Position numbers and translations under genes: made by a program
Shown: piece by piece, positions 1 to 10,966 of the stretch
How positions within the stretch are numbered: position 1 is the first letter of the stretch
Layout of the letters: the number at the start of each line of letters is the position of its first letter
Assembly: GCA_007922305.1 (NCBI GenBank)
Contig: ML677334.1
Coordinates: forward strand, 16,555,344 to 16,619,343
Reading direction: 5' to 3'
Length of the DNA stretch: 64,000 nt
Source: Dermatemys mawii
Taxonomy: Eukaryota > Chordata > Testudines > Dermatemydidae
The notes under the pieces: model-generated
Database searches by the model: none
Told to the model about the DNA's origin: nothing
What the model saw: the letters and a program-made list of their open reading frames with translations, nothing else

Positions 1-296
1 CCTTTCCATTTATGTAGGACAAAAGAGGACTGTTAACAATTATACCTCTCAGGGATGGACTGTTCCATAGGAGAGAATAGTTGAAGTTTTTCAGTCAGCG
101 TACACAGAGCACACAGAATAAATCAGCTTGAGGAAAAAAAGGATATGTACATGCTATTTATATGTGTTGGGACTTTGAAATATGGGCCACACCCTTAGCT
201 GATTTAATCAATGTAGCGCCATTGAATGCAATAAAACGATGCCAATTTATACCAGCTGAGGTTGTGACCTAGCATATTTAAATGAAACAACACGTT
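1..296. other. AT-rich DNA, no gene seen
   Basis: No coding signal is visible. The stretch around 190-275 vaguely resembles the decayed amniote palindromic MITE family seen elsewhere in this window (wording like accagctgagg), but is too degraded to place. The segment ends at the 5-bp target duplication acatt (297-301) of the next LTR. Confidence 0.5.
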
Positions 297-301
297 ACAT
301 T

Positions 302-1614
302 TGTGATTGGTTTGGTCACAGAGACTCCCCGGGACTGTTACCTGCCATGCTGAAACTACCTCTGAGCCTGTTTTCCTTGTCAGCTTTGGATCCCAGAATC
401 CCATCTTGTTGAGCCAGACATGCTAGCCTGCTGGAACACAGTCCCAGGGTCTGAACCATGTCTCCAAAGCTGCAGGCTTTAACTGAACACCACTCAGCAG
501 GTACTCCTGTCTCCAGCACCCTGACGCCCACCTCCCAATGGGATCCCAACCACACATAAATCCATTTTAATCTGTGTAAAGCTTATGCAGGGTAAACTCA
601 TAAATTGTCTGCCTTCTAGAACATGGATAGAGGCATATGTACAGCTATTTGCTCCTCCAGGTCTGAATGAATTACTCAGGGTTAATTAATAAGCAAAAAA
701 AGTTATTTTATTTGGTATAAAAAGTAAGATTTAAGTGGTTCCAAGTAATAACAGACAGAACAAAATGAGTTACCAAGTAAAATAAAACAAAACACACCAA
801 TCTAAGCCTAATACAGTAGGAAACTGAATACAGGTAAATCTCACCTTCAGAGATGCTCCAATAAGCTTCTTTCACAGACAAGACTTCTTCCAAGTCTGGG
901 CCTAATCCTTTTCCCAGGTACAGTTCTTGTTAGCTCCAGCTCAGGTGGTAATGAGGGGATTTCTCATGACTGGAGCCTCCTTTGTTCTGTTCTACCCCCT
1001 TATATAGTGTTGGCACAAGTAGAGACTCTTCTGTCTCTCTGGGCTTGCACCCCTCCTTCTAAATGGGAAAGCACCAGATTTAAAATTGGTTCCAGTACTA
1101 GGTGACATGGTCACATGGCCTGTGGGACCCCAAGCCTTCATTCTTCCTGGCCTGACTCACAGGAAGGCTTGCAAGTAAACAAAGCCATTTACAACCAATT
1201 GTCCTAGTTGAATGGGAGCCATCAAGATTCCAAACCACCATTAATGGCCCACACTTTGCATAATTAAAATAGGGCCTCATATATATAAGTAATTCACATA
1301 CTGCATCTGACGGAGTGGGTATTAGCCCACGAAAGCTTATGCTTCAATACTTTAGTTAGTCTTTAAGGTGCCACAGGACTCTTTGTCACTTCTGCAATTC
1401 CAGACTATCACGGCTACCTCTCTTATTCATTTCATATTTCTAATTTCAAATTCAAGAATGATAGATTTATACAAATAGGATGACCACACTCACTAGATTA
1501 TATGTTTTGTAAAGATGCCGTACAAGAGACCTTTTGTATGAAGCATATTTCACTTACATTATATTCACACACATTAGCATATTTTCATAAAATCGTGTGG
1601 AGTGTAATGTCACA
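302..1614 (-). mobile_element. Solo LTR of an ERV/LTR retrotransposon, interrupted by a Penelope fragment
   Basis: The unit begins tgtgattgg and ends aatgtcaca, so it has the TG...CA ends of an LTR, and it is flanked on both sides by the same 5 bp, acatt (297-301 and 1615-1619). On the minus strand there is a TATA-like box (tatata at 1001-1006) followed about 290 bp downstream by an AATAAA signal (complement of 707-712), the expected U3-R-U5 order for a minus-strand LTR. No gag, pol or env frame is attached, so it is a solo LTR left by recombination between two LTRs. About 150 bp in the middle (1278-1427) is a later Penelope terminal-repeat insertion, making the native LTR about 1.16 kb. The class (ERV I, II or III, or Gypsy) cannot be decided here; a 5-bp duplication fits several. 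Confidence 0.8.
1278..1427 (+). mobile_element. Penelope-like terminal repeat (PLTR) fragment
   Basis: This segment matches the terminal repeat of the full element at 43830-46847. It has the gtgggtattagcccacgaaa hairpin, the ttagtctttaaggtgccac block, cactggctc-like spacing and the terminal tail (ccagactatcacggctac). The tail lies at the right, so the fragment is in plus orientation. It sits inside the solo LTR 302-1614 and is therefore younger than that LTR. Its left part starts in a TATA-like run (atatatataag), as does the copy at 28196-28376. It carries no coding sequence. Confidence 0.85.
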
Positions 1615-1619
1615 ACATT

Positions 1620-3823
1620 ATTTGGTGTCTGCTTCTATCTATTATATAAAGAATACAGTCATGCTATATATAATGTCCACACATCTAAAATCAGGAGTAG
1701 AAGATTTTCAGTATCAATAGAAAAGGAAAAAGTCAAAAAACAAAACCCTCAGTCAAATATTTTTCTTTTATTTATTTTGACTTCAAACCAAAGTATGCCT
1801 GTCCACGACTTTGAGTGTTCGTGATATCATTTTTGTTAAAATATTGTACAAGTAGATGCAAACAAAACCAGTCACAACGATCATATTTCCTTTCTTCCTT
1901 TTCCTCAAGGGCAAGATTAAGGTATAGGCTCCATAGGCCTGTGCTTAGGAGCTTCATTTTTGGAGTCATGTTACTACATAGGCATCTCAACTTTTATTAT
2001 TATTTTAAGGAAGTTTCTAGTGCTCACAGTTGTGAAAGGAAATATGAGCTGAGCCTAACTGAAGCACTGATACCTACCGGAGTCTGCAGACAGCCTGAAA
2101 CAATAGCTCTGAGAGGTGTGAATTTCCCCTTGAAAATCAACAGGGTGTTAACACCAAGATCTACAGCTCTGAGGTCTGTAAGTGTGTGTGGCAAGAGAAG
2201 TAAAGCAGCGGGCCTAGTCCATCATTCAAACAGATATCCCACTAGCTCAGTGAAAGTACTGAGGAACCTCTTCTGTCACCCCAGTATCTTCGGGAAAAGG
2301 GAGCTCCTGTTATCCTATTTGGAGAGAAGTCACTGCTGCCCCTCAGGACTTAAAGCAGCCACTTGATGTTATCTCACAGTCAATGTCAATGGGGTGGATC
2401 CCATACCACTTCCCTTCTAAGTGGGGATGGTGCCACAGTACCTATGCTTTAATCTGGCTATGAGTTACACCTAAGTCATTCAATGGATATTAATGGAGTC
2501 TCTCTGGATTTACAGTGATAACTAGCGCCCCACGGCCTCTACAAACTGGAAATTGATGTACATATGTCATTATTTCTGTGCATCTAAATGTGTGAATCTA
2601 CTTATGTAAATGAATATGCACAAATGTTTACACCTTTATATGGTGGGCTTTACATCTGCCATGTTTTGATTGTGTGTGTATGTGTAAATGAGCCTATTCT
2701 GCCTATTTACGAATTGATTTTAACCAAAAGAATTCCCTTTTGGATTTTAAACAAAATTGATCAATTATGCACAAAATAGAGTAATCTTTGCACCATGTGG
2801 TTTCAGTTTCACTACAGTTTTTTTTTATATAACTCTTGTAGAGACTTGGGAATTACCAATAGACTTATCTGCAATTAAGTTCTACCAAGAAATTCAAGAC
2901 TTGATAATTTCATCCTTTACTAATCTGTCAAGACCTAAGTTCATATTTTGGTCCTTGTGGAGCCAATAACAAACCTGACCTCCCTTAAAATGAATTCATC
3001 TTTAAGAATACAGCTCACTCTGCTGCTTAAGTACTAGTGTTATGTTTTTGTTGCCGGAGAAACATAAACTCAAGTTTAAGCCAGTTTAGAGAAACCCCAG
3101 AACTTAATAGTTCATTTTAGAGTCTATTAGATATTAAAAGTAAGTAATATACTTTTCACATTATTACAGTCAAGTTTCAAATTAATAAGGGACAATGAGC
3201 TCGTTCTTGGTGTACCAATATTTTGACACTTCAGCCCCATTCTCTCTGTGTTGAGTGATAAATAATCAATTAACAAGCCTGATATTGGCTCTGATTTTCC
3301 AATGGTTTAAAAGTCAACACTGTGCATTTTTTTAATGCGGTATTCAATTCAGTCCACTGCAGTCTGTGTCAATGACATCACCTCCAGCATAAAACCTGGA
3401 GCTCTAATACTTGATTAGATTGCATTGCTATGTTGCTGCAGTGCTCCTGTGAGACATTTGAATTGTCCTGATGCTTGAAAGAACAGAGCCCTTTGGAGAA
3501 TTTATTGTTTTCCTGATGCACACAAGATTGAGGTGAGGACAGAAAGATTTTGAAGAGAAAAGCTATCACTTTTTCCTCATTTTAACATCAGAGGGATGAC
3601 TCGGATAAAACTTTGTGAAGGAGGAGTGATAAGATGATTTATCAAAAGATGGTAACATGGGCAGCTTATTTCAAACTTACATGCACAGCTTGGATTTGGA
3701 TCCAAGATAAATATTATCGGAGAAAAATGGGGAGAGCCTTCATTTTGTTGACAGTTAAGAAAGAAGGGACCCTGGGATGCCAAAAATACTCCTGGAACTG
3801 TAGAGTGGGTAAGTTTAGGGTTT
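1620..3823. other. Intergenic or intronic DNA, no gene recognised
   Basis: There is one unusually long open frame on plus (1815-2366, 183 codons). It has no recognisable domain, no splice context and a composition like its surroundings, so I do not call it a gene. Around 2350-2540 there are decayed fragments of MITE-like sequence (tcaatgtcaatggggtgga; ggatttacagtgataac). The remainder is AT-rich unique-looking sequence. Confidence 0.5.
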
Positions 3824-4283
3824 CATAGAATTATAGAATGTCAGGGTTGGAAGGGACATCAGAACGTCATCTAGTCCAACCCCCTGCTCAAACCAGGACC
3901 AACCCCGAAAACCTGACCTTAAAGACCTCTAAGGAGGGAGATTCCACCACCTCCCTAGGTAACCCATTCCAGTGCTCCACAACCCTCCTAGTGAAAAAGT
4001 TTTTCCTAATATCCAACCTAAGCCTCCCCCACTGCAACTTGAGATCGTTACTCCTTGTTCTGTCATCTGCTATGACTGAGAACAGTCTAGATCCATCCTC
4101 TTTAGAACCCCCTTTTAGATAGTTGAAAGCAGCTATCAGATCCCCCCTCATTCTTCTCTTCTGTAGACTAAACAGTCTCAGTTCCCTCAGCTTCTCCTCA
4201 TAAGTAATGTGCTCCAGCTCCCTAATCGTTTTTGTTGTCCTTCTCTGGACTCTTTCCAATTTTTCCACATCTTTCTTGTCAAG
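3824..4283 (-). mobile_element. CR1 LINE, 5'-truncated, with flanking 11-bp repeats
   Basis: Read on minus, the segment holds the end of the CR1 ORF2 frame, the short 3' UTR (ggggttggactagatgac and similar) and the terminal octamer-like repeats (ttctataattctatg) at 3824-3840. The 11-bp sequence gtttagggttt occurs immediately outside both ends (3813-3823 and 4284-4294), which defines the borders and marks a target-site duplication. CR1 copies are nearly always 5'-truncated, as here (460 bp of a roughly 4-5 kb element). Confidence 0.92.
3888..4268 (-). pseudogene. CR1 ORF2 C-terminal fragment
   Basis: An open frame of about 126 codons reads through the region downstream of the CR1 reverse transcriptase. 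Diagnostic pieces are [54 protein letters not shown] and [15 protein letters not shown], the standard C-terminus of amniote CR1 pol. The endonuclease and RT domains are missing because the copy is truncated at 4283. The frame is intact, which suggests a fairly young insertion, but it cannot be functional alone. Confidence 0.9.
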
Positions 4284-4313
4284 GTTTAGGGTTTAAATAA
4301 GGCAATCAGTCTC

Positions 4314-4363
4314 TTTATTTATTTATTTATTTATTTATTCATTCATTCATTCATTCATTCATT
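4314..4363. repeat. Compound tetranucleotide microsatellite (TTTA)n(TTCA)n
   Basis: About six units of ttta/attt run directly into about six units of ttca/attc. The tract begins about 20 bp beyond the right target duplication of the CR1 copy. Confidence 0.95.
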
Positions 4364-5358
4364 TTAATGACTTGACCTTTCCAAATATTTGTGCTGCAAA
4401 GTAAGTGACACATTAGATATGTTCGCACAGGAATTTTGAGCATTTCTCATACAAAGCTACATTAACACACTGAATTTTAACAAAACTATGGACTCTGAAG
4501 CACATCTGCTTTAGAGAAATTAATCTCCTTCTCTACCATGTCTCAAGGAGCTGTCTCATAATTTCCTGACGCAAAAGACATTCTTGTACTTTTCAAAGCA
4601 ATCTAAGGGAGCTGGAGACTCAAATCTCATTGAATTTTAATTGCATTTAGGTACTTAACTCCCCTAGGCTCCTTGAGGTTGAGTATTCTAATTTTAATAC
4701 AAGTACGCATGTGCATCAGATTCTCTTTTCACATGTCTGTGCATCTTTCCAATTTTATTTGAAATCCCCATCAGAATGAATCTGTTACAGTTATGGAGAA
4801 TATACAGTACAAAATTCCAGGATACAGGAATTAATTAAATAACAGAAAGAGGTAGAGTGGAGAGAAGGTGAAGGGGGAAGGATTTCATCCTTTTTTGATA
4901 CCTTTTTATATCCTCTGCCAATATTTTTTATCCTAAACTTAAATCCAGAGCTCAATGGTCAACTTTTATGTTCACATTACTCCATAAAGGTTTTGCAGGT
5001 GTTGTAATAAATGTAGAAATTTACATACTAAAGTAGATACAAAGAGTAAGATGTAACTAATCCAGTACTTACTGGACAATTGGGTCCAGGGGAACAAGTA
5101 CTTCAGTAAAGAAGCTCATCTACTCAAATCCACCTCTGAGTCAGCCTGTTCTTCTTCCAACAGGAGTCAAGGAGTCTTGTGATGAAAGAGGTTTCATCCT
5201 GTTGTTTGCTAAGATGCAGCTGAATGGCCACTTGACAGGTGATTGCCTATCAATGTTGATGACACCTGGCTAGAGGTGCCAGTTTACCCTTGTCTTTGAG
5301 AAGCTGGTCTACCCACAGTTGCCTGGAAAACACATTTCAGACCTAATTTCAGTCCAAG
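4364..5358. other. No gene seen
   Basis: AT-rich, apparently unique sequence. No coding frame, terminal repeat or RNA gene is recognisable. Confidence 0.5.
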
Positions 5359-6160
5359 TGTAGGGAGCCAGGGTGGCCTCCCTCTGAACCAGAGAATAAA
5401 GAGCTACTCTCTCAGCCTGAGTGGTCAGGGCTAGACCAAGTTTACTCCACCCTCCAGAAGGGGAGGAGAGGAATAGGAAATACAAAAGGCGGGGCTCTTG
5501 GCCCAGTCAGGGCAGCACCAGGGAGGGAGACAGACACAGGCTGGTGGCTGTTCCATGCAAACCCTGCTGCTAAGCTGGGAAGGCTCTGGACCAGGGCAAA
5601 CCGGGAGGAAGGTCTTGGGGTACCAGGACTGCCAATGGCAGAGTACCCGGAGGGACTGGGGGAGCTGGGCAGTGACCTGAGCCAGAGTGAGCCTGATGCT
5701 GAGGGTGAGCTGGAGCTACCAGCAGCTGAATATCCTGATGAGTTGGAGGGACTAGAGGGATGCACCCGAGAAAATGGGTAAGAAGTTGCCCAGGGGCAGA
5801 ACTAGACAATGCGGTGAGCCTACATATGGTCAGCGCGTTGTGGATGGATCCTCGCTGACCCAGTGGTGGGACCCTCACCTCCTGCCACAGTGCAGGCCCT
5901 GGGCTGGACCTAGTGGAGTCTGGTGGACCTGCGTTCCCCTACCCCAGCCAACCCTCCTCAGGTGGTAGAACCTCCATAAAGACCACAGACTCTTGCCAAA
6001 GCTCCCCTGCCTGAGGAGTGCACCCCAGACTCTGACCGGAACACCTCTCTCCACTGATTCCCCAGTGACAGAAAGATGTGACCAAGGCCTTTCAGTGAGG
6101 CAGTAACTCCCCCTCTCTGCCCGCCCCGGTGGCTTAGTGGACCAACTGAACCTCGTTACA
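5359..6160 (+). mobile_element. Probable solo LTR, GC-rich
   Basis: The unit starts tgtagggagcc and ends ctcgttaca, giving inverted TGTA/TACA ends, and it is sharply richer in GC than its flanks. A TATA-like site (aatacaaaaggcgggg, about 5477-5492) is followed by a GC-rich transcribed-looking segment with no long conserved frame. The organisation resembles an abundant turtle LTR that I recall, with a better TATA box in other copies. I see no clear target duplication. The frames on both strands at 5442-5968 are by-products of the GC content. Confidence 0.6.
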
Positions 6161-7595
6161 GTTTGTTTATAACTTTATATATAATGTTGCTATGCATATT
6201 TCATCATGATATTATTGACCAGTGAGTTTTAGTTTTCAAATAATACTTCACAAAATATTTTGTGCAAAGATGACTACAGTTGTGTGTAGAGTGGGAATAT
6301 AGAGATGCACTTGATCACACACATGCATAACTTTAAGTGCATGAATAGTCCCACTGAAATCAGACTTACTAGCCTGCCTGTGTACTGCTCAGGCCCCAAC
6401 TTGGAAAGCACTTAAGTATGTGTTAAATCTTGAATATGCATCCTTTCCTGAAACAGATCCATTTATTTTATAAGCCCTCCTGGGCATGGATGGACTGTGT
6501 CTGTCATCTGGTGCAGTGCCTTTGTGTTTGGATGCTATAATAGGAAAATTGTAGACTCCAAGCTTATGCTAAGAATATAATTGTAGAAGAAATTGTCCCC
6601 TGGTTGTCTGCATTACAGGCAAAGCTGCAAAAGAAATATAGTACCAAACCATGCATGTCTTTCCTATGAGACTATTGCCATTTAAACAGAAAGGCCTACT
6701 CATGTGAGTAAAGTAACCAAGAATTAGCCAATAAAGTTATTTAAAAAGCTCATAAAGCTGCTATTTTTAGAATGCTGCTCCCCCTGGTACTGTGCTGTAG
6801 TAGTAAAGAAGGAAGTGTGATTTCTACTTTTATAGAGTGATATTGCTAATAAAAGTCATATATGTACAATATTATTTAATTAGTGCTATATTATCCACTA
6901 AATTCTTCATGAGCAAAGAACAGGAAAAGGACAAAAATCACTGCTTTCATAAAATGAGCTTCACAACCAATAAAACAGATTTTTAAGGTACATCTATGCA
7001 AGTTTTGTAATGAGTAGGTTTAATGAAATGCCTGATTATTAAAGCAACCGTGTAATAGATCACGCCTGCACAAATTTTATGTTATGTCCAAAGTTCATTT
7101 TGAAGTGTGTTATTCTGTCAGTGCTCAACTTTTATGTTGCACTGGGATAGGATGTAAGCTTTAATCATAATTCAGTTAACATTTCCAAATCTTTGAAAAC
7201 TCTGACCTGCATTATGCAGGTCTTACCAGCTACTCCACAGTTAAAGTTGAGTTCATTTTTTCAGCTACATTGTTGAAATCCCATTCCAAGGCATAAAAAT
7301 AAGTTCTGATTGCATTCAAATGAACATCACTTTCCCTTAAGGTAAAGAGTAAATGTTTGTGCAAATTGGAAGTGCAGCTGTTCGGTAGTTTTAGGAATTA
7401 GAACATCCCCCTCTCAGTTATAAATGACTTAATTTTAACTACTCAGACATACAGGGGGAATGAGGATTTAGACAACATTTTAGGAGGGATTTTTTTTTAG
7501 AACAGAAGTGTATTAAAAAAAAAACAGGAGTTTTTTAAATCACTTTTCCTCATTAATTTTTCTGCATTATGCGTGAAAGCCATCAGAGAGGGTAG
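6161..7595. other. No gene seen
   Basis: AT-rich DNA without recognisable coding sequence or repeat borders. Confidence 0.5.
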
Positions 7596-7599
7596 CGGA

Positions 7600-8660
7600 A
7601 TCTCTTTTGGCCATGATTCCTCTCGTGTGGAGAACTGGAACCTTGCTAACCACCTAGAAGGATGGTGTTGTGATCTCACTTTATAAGGGCAAGGGACCAC
7701 ATAGTGAATGTAAGAACTACAGGCTGATCACCTTGCTGTCCATTCCAGGGAAGGGGTTTGTGCATGTTCTGCTAGCATGCTTGGAGCTTCTGCTACATCA
7801 GATGCATCGCCCCCCCATAGTCAGGCTTTACAAGTAAGAGGTCCACATTAGACATGATTTTAACCCTCTCCTTGTTGTCAGAGATACATCATGAGTTCAG
7901 GAAGTCCCTGCATGAGTGTATGTCGATCTTAAGACTGCATTTGATTCAGTTGACCGTGTCATAATATGGAAGGCCTTAAAGGGCATAGATGTCCCTAATA
8001 TTCTGCCTGACTTGATTAGAGAGCTGCATAATGGAACCATTGCCTGTGTACATCTGGGACTTGCATGTCAGCATCTATTAAATCAGTATTTGTTATCAGG
8101 AACGGCTGTGTCTTGGCCCCTGCACTCTTTTGTCCAGTGATGTATTTCATAATGCAGCATTCTGTCAGGTCGACGGGCATTAAGATTGGGTATCTTTAGC
8201 TCTCAGACCTTGACTATGCTGATGACGTTCTTTTAGTACAGAGTCCCAACAGGTTTTGTGAGGCACTCCAGCAAATGAAGGAGGAGTCGGCTAAGATTGG
8301 CTTTCATGTTTCCTAATCACAGATAAAACTGCAAAATCTAGGACCAGGCCTCCAGTCTCTTTGAATAATGAAATTGTCAAAGCAGTATCCAGATTTTTCT
8401 GTCTGGGTTTTATACTCACCAGTTCTTCCAACTCTCACATGGAGATTCTCAATCAGATTGCCATGGGTCATTTACAATGAATATGGAATCAACATAATCT
8501 CAGCACAACAACAAAATTCAGTATCTGTTTGAGCTATATCCTCTCTGAACTGTTGTACAGCTGTGAAACATGGGCACTGGTATGCCACTCAGACTGGGCA
8601 AACCTGGAGGCTTTCCACACAATCCCATTCCTGCACCTAGAAGTCTCTGCTACACTTGAC
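7600..8660 (+). pseudogene. Decayed LINE reverse transcriptase fragment
   Basis: Fragments of a non-LTR retrotransposon RT appear in changing plus frames. In order they are SLYKGKGPHSECKNYR and LLSIPGKGFVHVLL (about 7670-7790, equivalent to the NYRGITLLS..PGK block), YVDLKTAFDSVDR (from 7919, motif A), a GCVLAPALF-like piece (8107-8133), DLDYADDVLL (8209-8238, the catalytic YADD motif) and a later LYSCETWALV block (about 8555-8590). Frameshifts and stops separate these pieces. The block set suggests an APE-type LINE other than the young CR1; the clade is not decided. Confidence 0.8.
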
Positions 8661-9067
8661 TGAGATTTTTCTTTCAAGTGTTGATGGTGTTGCCAAGTGT
8701 AATTGATCTGAAGGACTTCAGTGATAACTCTTCTAGATTAGTTCACATGGCTAGTTTGAGAATAGTGGGACTAGCCCATGTAATTTCTGGCTTGATTCAT
8801 GCAGTTGGCCATACTGGGGATCTAGTGTTTGGCCTGGGCTAGGTAGCTGTGAGAGATTATGTGACTGTGATCTGACCACTCCTTTGGTTAGGGGTAGGGG
8901 CAAAGAATTTGTTTTCATGGTCCACGCTCAGGGCCTAAAAGACCAGCATGTTTGCAAAACCTCTAGGGGGACAAATGCTAAACCTTTCTGCTTCAGTCAC
9001 TCAGGTTTTGGAGGTAATTGGGAAGGCTCTGCAATGCAATCAGTGATTAAATGTAAATGATTCATGG
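8661..9067 (+). other. Probable continuation of the LINE relic, no frame
   Basis: Weak matches to the post-RT region (SLRIVGLAHVI at about 8750-8790) suggest that the LINE relic runs on, but the decay is too strong for firm borders. Confidence 0.3.
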
Positions 9068-9330
9068 CTGGTGAAAGCTGGTTTGAAAACATTACACCCA
9101 CTATTAGTGGAGATTGTCAACTTCTCTCTACAGGAGCGAAGGATGCCATATGTCTTCAAGAAGACATTTGTTGAGCAGAGGCCTCAGCAATCTTTCTTTA
9201 TATTGATAATTCTGGTGTCCATTAACCTGTATTGGACCTCCCATTACTGGAAAAGATTGCTTAGCAACAAACTCTGGCATCCTCAGATTTCATGGGACCC
9301 CCATCAATCTATCATTAGGCTTAAGCATGG
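9068..9330 (+). pseudogene. L2/CR1-type LINE RT fragment
   Basis: The frame from 9071 contains LHPLLVEIVNFSLQERRMP, which matches the RT N-terminal block LLxxIINxSLxxGxxP of L2/CR1-type LINEs. A shifted frame then gives PVLDLPLLEKIA, corresponding to the RPISNLPFxxKxxEK block. No catalytic YADD follows, so this is a small relic. Confidence 0.6.
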
Positions 9331-10400
9331 CACAGAACTGTGCACCAATTGCATAGGTCAATGCCTTCCTGAAACAATTGGTCTATGTATAAATAACTAA
9401 TAGCAGTGTTACATAATCCATCAAAGTTTTTATTATATATAATAAAAATGGTATTTAACAAAGGGTTATACACAACTCTCTGTTGGGTCATAAGCAAGGG
9501 TGTATACCCAATGCTGAAATCATCAGCCTGTCTTTGAGTTAAAGGAAGAACATTGTTACCTGTAGTAATCTTATTAAAGCTGGGGAAACTAGAATTGGAA
9601 AGGACAGATCCAAAGTTCACTGTCATGAAAGGGAGTCTTTCTGTTGTCTCAGTGGACTTTGGATCATGCTAAAGATAAATAAAGTATCTGAAACCAATCA
9701 CAAAAAAGAAGAGAATGGATACTTTCTTGTTAGCATAGATATGATCTATACATAATATGCTATTCGAGTCTAGTTTTTTAGACATTTGAACAGTGCTAGT
9801 AGATGGTAAATGGCAACGTGTAGATTGAAACCAACAGAGCATCACACATCTGAACTGTTTGTTTATTTAAAAAAAATCAACATATTCCAATAATTTTCTC
9901 AATACAAAAACTCACCATCTTAAAGCAAGCCCACTTGCATCATTTGACTGCAGCAGTGTAAGCCCACGGGAGTCAGGTTTGTCTGGAAATACAACACAGC
10001 ATGTTTTATTGATTTCATGAGGTCCTCAGACTGAGTCTGCTCAAGTTTCTGGACATGTCTAGCTCACAAAAGGCACACTCAGTGGCCAAACTTAGCTGCT
10101 CCCATAGAAAATTCACATAATTTATTTGCATAGTCTTATGAGGTATCTTGTATTAGTATCTTGAAACATATCCTACAATGACCTTTAATGTTTTATAAAG
10201 GAAGAATCCCATCTCAGAGATAGGGGTGTTGAGCTGAACACCCTGATGACGTTGTCTAGTTAGCTCAGTTTGGTGAATTGCTGTAACTGCTCATGGATCT
10301 GGTTGGGGAAAAAGCAGCGCACATTAATAACCAGACCATTCTGGATTAAACTAAACCCGATTAGATTGAACTAAATCCCTGTCCATTGCCACCAGGCAGC
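9331..10400. other. No gene seen
   Basis: AT-rich DNA with scattered possible LINE debris in 9420-9700; no border or motif is strong enough to name. Confidence 0.4.
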
Positions 10401-10419
10401 TTCCTGTTCCAGATTATAA

Positions 10420-10830
10420 CCAGCTCAGTATTATCTCTCTGAATGGGGCATTGTCCATATATTTGACAGTTACTAGCTGCTCTGTGTCATGGATAGTGCT
10501 GCAGGTTGTTCAAAAGATGTGGTCACTCAAGTATCAGCAGCTGCTGCCACATCTGGAGCCGTCAGTGGCCTTTGTGGAGATGTCATCACTCAAGTTTGCT
10601 GTGAACGATAAAACCACAGTTATAACAGCTCTGTTGCTTGGAAATGAAGTGTGGTCATTGGCGAAAGCTGAAAAACACCAGATTGACATTTTCAGTTCTC
10701 ATCATGTTCATCAGATGCTCCACATCACATGTCAGGACAAGATCCAAAACAAGGATATTAGAAGTTGAACCCATCAACAGCCTGTATCAGCATTGGTCTG
10801 GTTTTGGCAGAGTAATGTCTTAGCCATATT
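10420..10830 (+). pseudogene. Decayed LINE fragment, post-RT region
   Basis: A plus frame contains ITALLLGNEVWSLAKAEKH and MLHITCQDKIQNKDI. These align by eye with the LLYGSETWTLLKADxxRL...ILGIxWxDxxxNxEI block that follows the RT in several LINE clades. The fragment may be the 3' remainder of the relic at 7600-8660 or an independent copy. Confidence 0.6.
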
Positions 10831-10966
10831 ATAATGTAAAACCAACCAATCCCAGATTGTGTGTACCAAGGAATATTGGATCATGTGGGCATCAAAAGTT
10901 TCTGTGGCGTGACAGGATCCAGGACATAAGATAGACACAGCCAGACCATTTGAAGCACTTTGACAT

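Noticed and set aside
1815..2366. 183-codon plus-strand open frame
   Set aside because: No recognised domain, no start context, no splice sites I trust, and composition like the surroundings. Conservation in relatives would be needed.
5442..5968. Overlapping Pro/Ser-rich frames on both strands
   Set aside because: Produced by GC-rich sequence of the LTR-like unit 5359-6160.
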